Source: Primula veris (Eukaryota > Streptophyta > Magnoliopsida > Ericales > Primulaceae). From it: DNA of 64,000 nt. The notes below the pieces were generated by a model. The model made no database searches. It was not told the origin of the DNA and worked only from the letters and a program-made list of their open reading frames with translations. The stretch is taken from positions 27,039,631 through 27,103,630 of the forward strand of contig OY821749.1 in the NCBI GenBank assembly GCA_963682055.1, in the 5' to 3' direction. A program made the position numbers and the translations under genes. Of this stretch, positions 47,877 to 59,609 are shown piece after piece; position 1 is the first letter of the stretch, and the number at the start of each line of letters is the position of its first letter.

Positions 47877-48110
47877 TTAGGGTTTGTAATTTAGGGTTTA
47901 GGGTTTAGGGTTTAGGGTTTGTAATTTAGGATTTAGGGTTTAGGGTTTAGTGTTTAGGATTTAGGGTTTAGTGTTTAGGATTTAGGATTTAGGGTTTAGT
48001 GTTTAGGATTTAGGGTTTAGTGTTTAGGATTTAGGGTTTAGTGTTTAGGATTTAGGGTTTTTAATTTAGTGTTTAGGGTTTAGTGTTTAGGGTTTAGGGT
48101 TTAGTAATTT
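47877..48110 (+). repeat. Interstitial telomere-type repeats, G-strand
   Basis: Degenerate (TTTAGGG)n array with variants TTTAGTG and TTTAGGA, in the left arm of the foldback. It is the Arabidopsis-type telomere heptamer. The variants are too frequent for a recent telomere capture. Confidence 0.9.
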
Positions 48111-48149
48111 CAGCAATATTGGTCCAAATCTTTCATCTATAATATACAA

Positions 48150-48298
48150 ACCCTAAATCCTAAACCCTAAACCCTAAACCCTAAACCCTAAACACTAAAT
48201 TAAAAACCCTAAATTACAAACCCTAAACCCTAAATCCTAAACACTAAACCCTAAACCCTAAATCCTAAACACTAAACATTAAACCCTAAATTAATTTG
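48150..48298 (+). repeat. Interstitial telomere-type repeats, C-strand (loop)
   Basis: CCCTAAA-type repeats in the opposite orientation to 47877-48110, separated from it by about 40 bp of unique sequence. This arrangement makes a second, smaller hairpin at the edge of the loop. Confidence 0.9.
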
Positions 48299-48412
48299 CT
48301 AACTCAGTAACTAGAAAACCTGAATATTGGGAAAGGTAAAAATATAACTGTTTTATCAGAAAACTCGGATGATATCGATCATATAAATAGTTTTGAAAAA
48401 CAACTTTTAGCT

Positions 48413-48955
48413 ATGGATACTCCAGAACAACAGGCTAGTGTTAATCAAAATGTCTTGGGAAAATCCACTCCTTTTGGCAGAAAATCAGTTCCAACTGCCC
48501 CTATGAAGCATTATTATTCTCGACCGAGTCCACAAGATCTTCTTTATGAAGAAGAAGGTGGTAATATTTTTACTAGTTTTAGTGCTACAACCATTTATGA
48601 ATGCAATATTGATGGTATGACAGAATACCAAATTATGGTTATGTTACATAGAATGACTATGTATTCTACAGTATGTTTAGGTGCTAATAACACCGATTAC
48701 CAAATTGCTGAATTCATTGTTGCTGGCTTTGCCGGTCAATTACGCGGTTGGTGGGATAATGTTTTAACCCTTGATCACCAACGCACGATATTAACAGCCA
48801 CAAAAATGGTTAGGAATCCTATTAAGAAGACTGAACAAGGTGTAGATACTAATACAGATACTGTCGCACCTAATACAGATACTAAGGTGTATATTACAAA
48901 TGAAAGATTTGGACCAATATTGCTGAAATTACAAACCCTAAACCCTGAACCCTAA
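48413..48955 (+). pseudogene. Captured gag-like ORF fragment
   Basis: A 180-codon frame, open upstream from about 48312, in the loop of the foldback. Recognisable stretches are YYSRPSPQDLLYEE, DGMTEYQIMVMLHRMTM and IVAGFAGQLRGWWDNVL. These resemble the gag/capsid-like N-terminal part of polyproteins found in a group of plant retroelements, possibly related to endogenous pararetroviruses. The exact family is inferred from memory of such motifs. Zinc knuckle, protease and polymerase are absent, and the last 20 or so codons read into telomere repeats, so it is a truncated capture. It is the only protein-like content of the element. Confidence 0.5.
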
Positions 48956-49092
48956 ACCCTAAACCCTAAACACTAAATTAAAAATCCTAAACACTAAACC
49001 CTAAACCCTAAATCCTAAACCGTAAACACTAAACCCTAAATTACAAACCCTAAACCCTAAATTACAAACCCTAAACCCTAAACCCTAATTTA
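48928..49092 (+). repeat. Interstitial telomere-type repeats, C-strand (right arm)
   Basis: CCCTAAA-type repeats forming the inverted partner of 47877-48110. Flanked on the left by ATGAAAGATTTGGACCAATA (from 48899), the exact complement of a word at about 48122-48141. Confidence 0.9.
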
Positions 49093-49815
49093 CAATAATG
49101 CGTTAAACTCGGAAACGAGTTAGGGAAGTGCAGAGTGCACGCTCGTCGAGCCAACGTATAATTGAATATGAATAATTGAAACGGGGTTCCAAGGGGCAGA
49201 GCCCCTGGCGGGGTCCCAAGGGGCAGAGCCCCTGGCGGGGTTCCAAGGGGCAGAGCCCCTGGCGGGGTCCTAGGGGCAGAGCCCCTGGCGGGGTCCAAGG
49301 GGCGAGAGCCCCTGGCTGGGGTCCCGCTGCCAGGACAGCGGGCGGGGTGCGGGGCAGCGCCCCGAGCGAAAATTTTTCCAAACAGTTGCTTCCTTTCCGA
49401 ACAGTTGCTTGCTTCATTTCCGAACAGTTGCTTCCTTTCCGAACAGTTGCAAAAAATGGGACAAATATCAACAATTATTATAATTTCTATAATTAATATA
49501 AACAAACAACAAACAATTATATATAGCTAAGTGAATTATGGATTTGCATATTTTATATATTTTTCCTATTTTACAAATTGAAATTACAAAAAAAAAAAAA
49601 AAAAAAAAAAAAAATTACATACAAACCGTACATTTAATGTACGGTTTGCAAAAAAAACATGTAAACCGTACATTAAATGTACGGTTTGCATGTATTTTTG
49701 CAAACCGTACATTAAATGTACGGTTTACATGTAATTTCTGTAAACCGTAAATTAAATGTACGGTTTGTGCGTTTTTTCAGAAAAAGTGTAGTATAAAAAT
49801 TCAACCTCGACATAT

Positions 49816-51237
49816 ATACTTTAACATGTTCAAGAACTTTAGTTATATTTTACATCATTTCTGCCACATTACACTTGCATTGCGGCCTTGAGGGTTAATA
49901 ACTACCTCAAATGGGAAATTATAAACATAAACACGTCTTCATTGACTGTACGAACTGCAACCATCATTACCGACACAGGGTACCCTGATATTGCTTAAAT
50001 GAACGACAACAATTAGAATTTTATTTGAATAATTAAATTATTAATACGGTTAAACAAAAGTTATAGAGGCCGGAAGACTCGAAACTGACTGGTTGTGGAG
50101 ATCATTATTATCAATGTTTTTCCGGATAAAAAAATTAACATAAACATGTCTTTCATGTCGGAACAAATTGCTCGATCTACTGTTATATCTTAGGACATCC
50201 TTTTATAGCGAAATATGAACCATGTTTGGGCGCACACAAGTGCTGGTTTGCTGCAAGTGCATGCATGAAATAAACAATATTATTGTGAAATGTTAATTAG
50301 TCCAACAAAACCGCAAATGTTTGGGCCAAGGAGACAATTAGGAGGCACTATAATTATTCAGTGTGATCAGAATGAACTTTACTTTTACTAATAGTCTAAT
50401 ACTAACTAAAGTTCCATTGTATGTGTAAACACATTCAAAAAGTAAAAGGGTAACAAATGTAACTTTCAAAAATCTACTTAAAATACAAAACTGGGTCATA
50501 TGAGTAAAGTATCTAAGAAATTAGAAGTTACGTTTTGTATTAGGTTAATACCGAGAGGGTAGGCGAATTGACATGTAATTTCAGCACTATAGCCCTTTTA
50601 TTTGTTGATAATTCATGTATAGGGCCACAGCTAGCGTACCATGTCCGATCCCACCGGTTAGTGAAGTAAATAAACAATGCCTTACTTGCATATAAAAAGG
50701 GGTTGAGACTTGCGCGGTTAAAGTTAAGCACATCTAGATTTGTTTGGTCTGCCAATGTAAATTGTATGCAATATGATTGTATCATTTATAAGCTTAAGGG
50801 TTGTGGGTTACCTCGAGTTTAGGTGTATGTTTGAGCACATTTAGACATAATTTTGCATAATTTGAATATGGAGAAGATTGATAACGAAGGTATAATGGAT
50901 ATGGAGCTGTTGAAGTATATGAGCAACTTCGGCGGTTATAGTTGCTCAGTGAACCGTCAAATTGAAATTAAACGGTTATGATTCGATTTCTTGGTTCGTT
51001 TCTGCTTTTCGTAATCGCACTGGATCTTAATCCAACGGAGGGTGAAACATCAGCTGTCAGAGTTTCAAGGAATGCCAGAGATGGGTTATGTGAATTACCT
51101 ATAAATTTTATTGGGCCAAAATATCATGGGTCGGTATATTCAGAAATGAGGTATATTTCTCAATGTCAGCACATCATGAAATAAAATCAACAGCCCACTT
51201 AAGGCCCTCAAGTGACTTCGTGGGACGGTAGAGAGAA
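49816..51237. other. Intergenic DNA, no gene seen
   Basis: Mixed-composition sequence without supported genes. The short frames at 50540-50785 (-) and 50978-51184 (+) show no motif, start context or repeat. Confidence 0.5.
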
Positions 51238-51356
51238 TATTAATAAGGGGTAATTCCCTATAAGTATTTCATAGCAAATTATATTCTTTTTAGATATCTT
51301 GATAATTTCATATTGCTCATAGGTATCACTTTTTAATTATTTAGTTTATTTACTTA

Positions 51357-52049
51357 GAGCATCTACAATAGATGTGTTAAAATGTGTGTTAACTAAAAAT
51401 ATTAGCTAACAATACAATTTTGTCTCTCCATTAGATGTGTTAAAATGTGTGTTAACTTTATAACACTTAAAAAGATTGTTAAAGATAACAATCTTTATAA
51501 GTGTTATAACAATTTTTTTTGAATAGTAGTTGTCTCGTTTTATTCTTTATTTTGTAGATGGTGATGCAAATCCATTTTCAATTTATTTCTTGTTGTTCTT
51601 TTAGCACAACAATCTGTTGACAAATAAAATACTTAAATAACCAAAAATCACTCCAATAAAAATCCTCATCAAATTCTGAAAGTATAAGATATGAACATAT
51701 ACTTCAATTAAATGTAACAAATTATGCTTTCTACACTAGATCATATACCAATTAAATTATTTTTATAATGATATATTGAAACTAAATAACTTATTTTTCT
51801 ATTTCTAAAATTCTATCTTTTATTAAATTTGGTGCTGAAATTTGGCGGTAATGTATGGTTGCTGGAAAAAAAAACAGATAACTACTCTATTTTGAATATT
51901 TAATTTTTAATTAAAATAGATAACATTGTTAAAGTTAAAACTAATGTGGGTGTTTAACTTAATATGCATATGTGTCATTTAATAGCTTTTTAAATAATGA
52001 TGTGTCACTAGTTAACAACAAAAAGTTAACACAACTATTGTGGATGCTC
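51357..52049. mobile_element. 693-bp Tourist-like MITE nested in the foldback
   Basis: The ends are inverted: GAGCATCTACAATAGATGTG on the left, GAGCATCCACAATAGTTGTG as reverse complement of the right. TTA is duplicated at 51354-51356 and 52050-52052. The sister foldback at 55030 reads straight through the site (TTTACTAAATTGTTATAC), which is an empty-site proof of insertion. Related to the MITE at 6493-6823. Confidence 0.92.
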
Positions 52050-52784
52050 TTAATTGTCATACAAACAAAAATATAATATACATATTTTATCTCTCTACAA
52101 ACCTAAAAATATAGTTTTAAATTACAACAAAATAAAAAAAAACACAAAAAATTATAAAAATGAAAAAAATCACAAAAAAAACAAAAAAAAACAAAAAAAC
52201 ATTAAAAAAATTATAAAAAATCACAAAAATAACAAAAAATAACAAAAAATAACAAAAAATAACAAAAAATAACAAAAAATCAAAAAATTATAAAAAATCA
52301 CCAAAAATCACAAAAAATTATTAAAAAAATACAAAAATCACAAAAAAATTAAAAAAATTATAAAAAATTTAAAAAATTACAAAAAATCACAAACTTTTTA
52401 AAAAATTACAAAAAAAATATATAATTTTTTTTTATCAATATAACACTTTTTATACCGAAAAATATAAAAAAAATATACAAAATGACAAAAAATTATAAAA
52501 AATCACAAAAAATTATAAAAAAAAATCAAAAAATTAAAAAAATGAAAAAACGAAAAAATTATATAAAAATCACAAAAATCACAAAAAAAATATAAAAATT
52601 ATAAAAAATCACAAAAATCACAAAAAAAAAAGAATTATAAAAAAAATGAAAAAATCATAAACTTTTTAAAAATTTACAAAAAATATATAATTTTTTTTTG
52701 TCAATATAACACTTTTTATGCCGAAAAATTATTTTTTTATATAAAAAAATGGTTTTTTCATGATAAATGTGCATTTTTTTAATC

Positions 52785-53625
52785 TGAATGAGCTGAAAGT
52801 GCATCTACTTCAGTCAAAAATACATATAATTCAGTCAAAAGCGTATATAGTTCAATAAAAGTGCATATAGTTCAGTCGAAAGTGTATATAGTTAGTCAAA
52901 AATGCATAAATTTGAGTCAAAATTGCATTCAATTCAGCTGAAAGTACATCTAGTTCCGTTGAAAGTGCATACAATTCAGTCAAAAGTAAATATAGTTCAA
53001 TAAAAGTGAGTATACATATAGTTCAGCTAAAAGTGCATCTGGTTCAGCTGAAAGTACATTTGGTTCAGCTTAAAGTGCATCTAATTTAGTGAAAAGTACA
53101 TATAGTTAAGTCAAAAGTGCATGTAGTGTAGTCGGAAATGAATATAGTACAGTCGAAAGTGCATATAGTTCTGTTAAAAATGCATCTGATTCAACTAAAA
53201 GTGCATTTGGTACAACTGAAAGTGCATATGGTTCAGTTTAAAGTGCATATGATTCAGCTAAAAGTGCATCTAGTTCAGCTGAAAGTGCCTATGGTTCAGA
53301 CAAAAATGCATCTAGTTCAATAAAAGTGCATATGGTTCGGCTGAAAGTGCATCTAGTTCAACTAAAAGTGCATATGGTTCGGCTGAAAGTGCATATGGTT
53401 CAGCTAAAAGTGTATTGGTTCAGCTGAAACTGTATATGGTTCAGACAAAAGTGCATCTAGTTCAATAAAAGTGCAAATCGTTCTGTAAAACCTGCATCTG
53501 GTTCAACTAAAAGTACATCTGGTTCGGCTTAAAATGCATATAGTTCAGCTAAAAGTGCATCTGGTTCAGTCGAAAGTGCATCTAGTACAGTCGAAAAGTG
53601 CATAAAGTTCAATAAAAGTGATTTT
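52785..53625 (+). repeat. 21-bp tandem repeat array, copy 1
   Basis: About 40 units of the consensus AGTGCATATGGTTCAGCTGAA, with frequent variants (ATCTAGTTC, GTCGAAA, CTAAA). Most units are exactly 21 bp, so frames stay open in blocks and read as heptads (for example LKVHLVQ). The composition differs from the A- and T-rich arms around it. I regard it as a minisatellite core of the element. Confidence 0.92.
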
Positions 53626-54368
53626 TTATTTATTTATAATTTTATGATTTTTTTCATTTTTTTAATATTTTTTGTGATTTTTTTATGATTTTTTATAAAT
53701 CTTTTATATTTTTATAATATTTTGTGATTTTTTTCATTTTTTATAATTTTATATGATTTTTTTCATTTTTTATAATATTTTGTGATTTTTTTCATTTTTT
53801 ATAATTTTTATAATTTTTTTATTTTTTTATAATATTTTTTCATTTTTTATAATTTTTTGTGATTTTTTTCATTTTTTATAATATTTTGTGATTTTTTTCA
53901 TTTTTTATAATTTTTTTTGTAATTTTTTTTTTAAATTTTGTGATTTTTTCATTTTTTTATAATTTTTTTTGTGATTTTTTCTAGTTTTTTTATATTTTTA
54001 TAATATTTTGTGATTTTTTTTCATTTTTTATAATTTTTTTGTAATTTTTTTAAAATTTTGTGATTTTGTGATTTTTTTTGTGATTTTTTTTTATTTTTTT
54101 GTGATTTTTTGTTTTTTTTTAATAAAAATATTTTTTTTTTAATTTTTACAATTTTTTGTGATTTTTTTTTTCATTTATTTTGAGATTTTTTGCATTTTAT
54201 ATAATTTTATGTGTTTTTTTTCCATTTTTTATGAAATATGTGTATTGTGTTTTGCTAAATAAAGTAAATAATTAAAAAATGGTACTTATAGGGAATATGA
54301 AATTATGAAGGTACCTAAGAGGAATATAATTTCAAAAGTGGTACCTGGGGCATTATTTGTATTAATAA

Positions 54369-55020
54369 TAGGTTAACTTTTAGAAGATTTTTTAAATCGA
54401 GGTTCTGGGTCGAATTTTTTTTAAGTTACAGTCACCCGACCCAATAAAAAGAGCTTAAAAGCTGTTTTTAAACTTAAAAATAACTTATAATCTAAATAAC
54501 TTACAATCTATATGATAAATATATTAAAATATAAAAAAGTGGTTAAATTTTATTTTTAACCTTAAAAAATATATTATAATCTATATGAGAAAGATATCAA
54601 AGTGTAAAAAATAACTTAAAAGCTGTTTTTTAAGTTTTTTTTAGTATTTGTTTGAATTATTAAGTAAAAAAAAAGATACCGAAAATTTACGAAAATAATA
54701 TCTTTTTTTATCAATTGTAAGGTGACCTACACTTCAAAATTTTATAAGAGTAATGATTTATGAACAAATTTTTTATTAAAATATGAGCTACCAAGAGGAC
54801 AATAAGAGAGTGCATCATTTCACATGGAGCATAAGATTGATCTTAATGAGTTCCAAAAACCATGGGTACATAAATATATTCTCTCAATTTATAGTTTAAG
54901 ACTTGATGTAATAGAGGACTGTACTGTACTTTATACATTGTGAACGGCTTTTAGTTTCAAGCGTTTAATTGTTTGTTATTCTTTTATTTTCTAAGTGCGA
55001 GTGTTGGTATAGCTCAAGTG
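54369..55020. other. Spacer between two foldback copies
   Basis: 650 bp of AT-rich host or older repeat DNA with no supported gene. Its presence, and different target duplications on each side, show that the two copies are separate insertions, not one duplicated block. Confidence 0.6.
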
Positions 55021-55029
55021 TATTATAAA

Positions 55030-57329
55030 GGGCTAATTCCCTATAAGTATTTCATAGCAAATTATATTCTTCCTATGTACCTTGATAATTTCACATTTCT
55101 CATAGGTAGCACTTTTTAATTATTTAATTTATTTACTAAATTGTTATACAAAACAAAATATAATATACATATTTTATCTTTCTATAAAACCAAAAAAATA
55201 GTTTTAAATTACAAAAAAATAAAAAAAAACACAAAAAAATTATAAAAATGAAAAAAAAAACAAAAAATATAAAAAATAACAAAAATAACAAAAAATTATA
55301 AAAAAAAATCACAAAAAATCAAAAAAATCATAAAAAATTATAAAAATAACAAAAAATAAAAAAATCAAAAAAATCACCAAAAATCACAAAAAATTATTAA
55401 AAAAAATACAAAAATCACAAAAAAATATAAATATTATAAAAACATTAAAAATTTACAAAAAATCACAAAAATGAAAAAAATCACAAACTTTTTAAAAAAT
55501 TACAAAAAAAAATATATAATTATTTTTGTCAATATAACACTTTTTATACCGAAAAATAAAAAAAATAAAAAAAATGACAAAAACTTATAAAAAATCACAT
55601 AAAATTATAAATAAAATCAAAAAATGAAAAAAATGAAAAAAACGAAAAAATTATAATAAAAAAATCACAAAAAATACAAAAAATTATAAAAATAACAAAA
55701 ATCACAAAAAATTATAAAAATTATAAAAATTCATAAAAATCACAAAAATAAAAAGAATTATAAAAAAATGAAAAAATCATAAACTTTTTAAAAAATTACA
55801 AAAAATATATAATTTTTTTTTGTCAAGATAACACTTTTTATATTGAAAAGTGATTTTTTTTATACAAAAAAATGGTTTTTCCATGATAAATGTGTTTTTT
55901 TAATCTAAATGAGCTGAAACTGCATCTAGTTCAGTCAAAAGTACATATAATTCAGTCAAAAGCGTATATAGTTCAATAAAAATGCATATAGTTCAGTCGA
56001 AAGTGTATATAGTTAGTCAAAAATGCATATAATTGAGTCGAAATTGCATTCAATTCAGCTGAAAGTACATCTAGTTCCGTTGAAAATGCATACAATTCAG
56101 TCGAAAGTAAATATAGTTCAATAAAAGTGAGTATGCATATAGTTCAGCTAAAAGTGCATCTGGTTCAGCTAAAAGTACATTTGGTTCAGTTTAAAGTGCA
56201 TCTAATTTAGTGGAAAGTACATATAGTTAAGTCAAAAGTGCATATAGTGTAGTCGAAAATGAATATAGTGCATCTAATTTAGTGGAAAGTACATATAATG
56301 TAGTCAAAAGGCATCTGATTCAACTAAAAGTGTATCTGGTACAACTGAAAGTGCATATGGTTCAGCTGAAAGTGCATATAGTTCAGCTAAAAGTGTATCT
56401 GGTTAAGCTAAAAGTGCATATGGTTCATACAAAAGTGCATCTAGTTCAATAAAAGTGCATATCGTTCTGTAAAATCTGCATCTGGTTCACCTAAAAGTGC
56501 ATATGGTTCGGCTGAAAGTGCATATGGTTCAACTAAAAGTGTATCTGGTTCAGCTGAAAGTGCATATGGTTCAGACAAAAGTGCATCTAGTTCAATAAAA
56601 GTGCATATCGTTCTGTAAAACCTGCATCTGGTTCAACTGAACGTGCATCTGGTTCAGCTGAAAGTGCATATAGTTCAGCTAAAAGTGCATCTAGTACAGT
56701 CGAAAGTGCATAAAGTTCAATAAAAGTGATTTTTTTGTGATTTTTTTCATTTTTTTTTTATAATTTCTTGTGATTTTTTTCATTTTTTATAAAATTTTTA
56801 TTTTTTTTATTTTTTTTATAATTTTTTGTGATTTTTATGATTTTTGTGATTTTTTTTTGTAATTTTTTTTCATTTTTTGTGATTTTTTGTGATTTTTGTG
56901 ATTTTTTTTAATTTTTTTAATTTTTTTTATTTTTTCATAATATTTTGTGATTTTTTTCATTTTTTATAATTTTATGTGATTTTTTATATATTTTTTTAAA
57001 ATTTTGTGATTTTTTGTGATTTTTTCATTTTTTATAATTTTTTTGTTATTTTTTTATTTTCTTTGTATTTTTTTTATTTTTTTTTTGATTTTTGTGATTT
57101 TTTTTTTTTAATTTTTACAATTTTTTTTTGATTTTTTTTTCATTTATTTTCAGATTTTTTGTATTTTATATAATTTTATGTGTTTTTTTTTCATTTTTTA
57201 TGAAATATGTGTTGACGTTTTGGTAAATAAATTAAATAATTAAAAAATGGTACCTATAGGGAATGTGAAATTATGGAGATACCTAGAAGAAATATAATTT
57301 TAAAAATGATACCTATTAGACATTATTTT
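55030..57329. mobile_element. Foldback element with 21-bp core repeats, copy 2 (9-bp TSD)
   Basis: Flanked by TATTATAAA at 55021-55029 and 57330-57338. Same plan and orientation as 51247-54359, without the nested MITE: terminal inverted repeat, A-rich arm (55190-55830), 21-bp repeats (55905-56730), T-rich arm (56730-57190), terminal repeat. At 2300 bp it gives the unbroken length of the family. No coding region. Confidence 0.85.
55905..56730 (+). repeat. 21-bp tandem repeat array, copy 2
   Basis: The same AGTGCATATGGTTCAGCTGAA-type units as in copy 1, in the same overall order. Local gains and losses of units are visible (for example around 56270-56330), indicating slippage or unequal exchange after the two elements separated. 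Confidence 0.92.
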
Positions 57330-57539
57330 TATTATAAACTACGGCATATAAGATAAACCAAAAGTAGATCTTAGAGGAACAATTAGTTTTCTTTAATTAT
57401 CCTTTGTTAAAAAGGACAAATGGGATATGAAAATGGTGTTATAATGTAAGGTCTTATGTGAAATTAAAATCATGCATTTTCTGTTAGTAAAAAATACTTT
57501 TAATACATCCAACTATGTTGATTTTAACAATTTGGGTAC

Positions 57540-57870
57540 GCATCTTTCAATTTTTTTTAATTTAGGTAACACTGTTTAAATTAATCACAAAATCATATCA
57601 CATGACAGCTTGAACGTGAGAGAGTGATTTTTGTTATGTGTGAAATTGAGAAAAACTTTTTTCTAGGATGATATATTTTGGTGCAGAATGACAAAATCAT
57701 CCTCTCACGTTCACGTTTGTCAAGTACGTGCTGTCACGTGACATGATTCCGTGATTAATTGGTAACTAAATTGAAAAATTTGTTATAGTATAATACTCAA
57801 ATTAAAAAGATTTTTATAATGTGGTACCCAAATTGAAAAAATTGAAATATAGATAATCAACTCGTTAAAA
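57540..57870. repeat. Imperfect inverted repeat, probable MITE relic
   Basis: AATCACAAAATCATATCACATGACAGC near 57580-57607 is mirrored by GCTGTCACGTGACATGATTC...GTGATTAATT near 57730-57762. Outer parts (TTTGGGTACGCATC... and ...GTGGTACCCAAATTG) also pair. Borders and target duplication are unclear. Confidence 0.5.
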
Positions 57871-59520
57871 ACACATAGCTTGTGATAGCAAACGTATAAA
57901 ATCCCGTTTCCGTCATAGTATTTTCTACCACGAAAAAGGTGAAATGATTAGGATTCCGATATGACAAAATTTTAAATTCAATAACAAAGTATAGCTTTCA
58001 ACAAGCCTGTAATTGACACAGTCACACCTTACATTGAAAACTTGGGACGAAAATGTAACCTTAAATTGGTAGAAAATGTAAACACCACAAGATTACATTC
58101 TAATGATCATTTATGTTTTTATTAGCGCATCTATTTTATTCTTTTTTTAGTTATCTAAACTCCAATAATTGGGTGGTTTTTGCCGAGAATTAAAAATTGA
58201 AGAAAAAGTGAAACCAGCCAAGGAGTCCATCCAACAAACTACAATACTGGCAATGATCATAGCTTATCGTTTTTCTTTTTAAATTGTTTACTTTCTGTTT
58301 TTTAGGTGAACAATTAGAAAAAAGTTATCTTAAATCTAGTCATATACCGAGTATTATCAACAACCAAACTTATTGGTCCACAGAAGGAAAAACAGCCACA
58401 AAGTGGCGGCCACGTGTTAACAATACCAAATCTGAATAAATCATTGGGGTTAGTTAATTTCTTTTTTGCCCATGTCTTTCCAAATTTCCAAATGTCGTTT
58501 CAATTGTCTCCTCATTTTATAATTGGTTCAATTTTACACTATCCGTTTATTCTGCAGTAGGAGAAATTAATGACTACCACAAAACTGAACATGTGATTTT
58601 ACAATTTCTATTTATCTTTCAGTAATGTTTTTTTCTTTTTCCAGAAAAAAATTAGTGTTTGAGGTGTATATACTTCAGAAATCAAAACACGAGGGAGCGA
58701 ATTCTTGTTTTGGGATCTAAACCTAAGCACATTTATATTTCCAATACAAACAAAATAAAAACGGACAGACAGATTTGATTTTGTTTCAGCTTGGGGATTG
58801 ATCGGTTTAACGAGCTGATCGAATAATTTGGATCGGATTCAATAACTAAGTTCGGTTCAATCTGGTTTTATAATCATTTTACTGAAAAAGGATTTAAAAT
58901 ATGAAAATTTTAAACAAATCGTTAAAGTGAAAAGATAAAGTAACATTAACCAAACCACCGGTCTTGTTCGGACGTATGATTTCACATATTTTACTACCTT
59001 TCTTAATCAATATGGTTTAATGAGTCTGATTTCGCTCATATCCTCCGGTGTTATTCCTGTAACAGTTAATCTTTCGTTTTTTTGCAAGGGTCCACTGTGT
59101 ACCCCTTCCACTTCTCACTACTTGTATATAAGTTTATTATCCTAAAATACAACTAAATACTATCATTTAGAATAATAATCGTCTAAAGTTGTGTGTCTAT
59201 TTTTGCAGATACTATTCCATTAATCTAACCTTATATACATTGATCACACACCGAATATGTGCACTAATATATGTCAAAAAGTATATTATTGCATCATAAC
59301 CCTTATTTAAATTATATTTTAAATACTACCACGTTACAAGTATGTGTTTTTACCCCATTGGTCCTTTTCCAATTACAAGGATCAAAATAGTACTAAAACT
59401 TTAATATAATTTCAAAAGAGGACCCCACATTAAACAAAAACAAGAATAAGGAAAACCGAACCTTCTTCCTCTTTTCACTATCCTCCAGCCTGTCTTCATC
59501 GATACATACACATATACTTC
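57871..59520. other. Upstream region of the SAP gene, no gene seen
   Basis: No coding region is supported over 1.6 kb. The last few hundred bases lead to the SAP promoter. Confidence 0.5.
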
Positions 59521-59524
59521 TCCA

Positions 59525-59533
59525 TTATAAATC
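59525..59533 (+). promoter_or_regulatory. TATA box of the SAP gene
   Basis: TTATAAATC about 80 bp upstream of the ATG, followed by a CT-rich leader (CTCTCCCCCATTTCCCC). Transcription start would be near 59557, giving a leader of about 50 nt. Confidence 0.65.
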
Positions 59534-59609
59534 TCTCCCCCATTTCCCCATTTCCCATCTCTTTAAAAATTTCCAAATTATTTTCCACAAAACAAAAAAA
59601 ACTGTTGAC

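Larger units (their letters stand above)
46976..49808. mobile_element. 2.8-kb foldback element with telomere repeats
   Basis: The ends are inverted copies: GAGCTTGGATTTTTATACTA on the left, and GAGGTTGAATTTTTATACTA as reverse complement of the right. GACATAT stands directly outside both (46969-46975 and 49809-49815), a probable target duplication. Left arm (46976-48140) and right arm (48899-49808) mirror each other in order: ACCGTACATTTAATGTACGG palindromes, a T- or A-run, CAACTGTTCGGAAAGGAAG repeats, GC-rich CCAGGGGCTCTGCCCC repeats, TTTAGGG repeats and ATTGGTCCAAATCTTTCAT. The 0.76-kb loop holds more telomere repeats and a gag-like ORF. The ends match the smaller foldback at 10974-11485. 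No transposase is present. Confidence 0.8.
51247..54359. mobile_element. Foldback element with 21-bp core repeats, copy 1 (9-bp TSD)
   Basis: Flanked by TATTAATAA on both sides (51238-51246 and 54360-54368), a perfect 9-bp duplication as made by Mutator-like transposases. Terminal inverted repeats exceed 100 bp: the left end with ATAATTTCATATTGCTCATA is mirrored by the right end with TATAGGGAATATGAAATTAT. Next inside are an A-rich arm (52100-52780, CACAAAAAAT words) and a T-rich arm (53630-54230, TTTTTTGTGATTTTT words) that complement each other. The core is an array of 21-bp repeats. A separate MITE (51357-52049) splits the left terminal repeat. No transposase is encoded. Confidence 0.85.

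Noticed and set aside
47276..49505. Frames rich in Pro-Gly-Ala-Leu across the GC-rich repeats on both strands
   Set aside because: They translate the palindromic minisatellite and mirror each other in the two arms.
52054..52242. Lys/Asn-rich 62-aa frame
   Set aside because: It is only the A-rich low-complexity arm of the foldback element.
53138..53323. 61-aa heptad-repeat frame LKVHLVQ-like as a coiled-coil gene
   Set aside because: It is explained by the 21-bp repeat unit; stops occur at irregular units and there is no promoter.
52785..56730. CRISPR-like array of short regular repeats
   Set aside because: The units are contiguous without unique spacers, and this is a plant nuclear genome.
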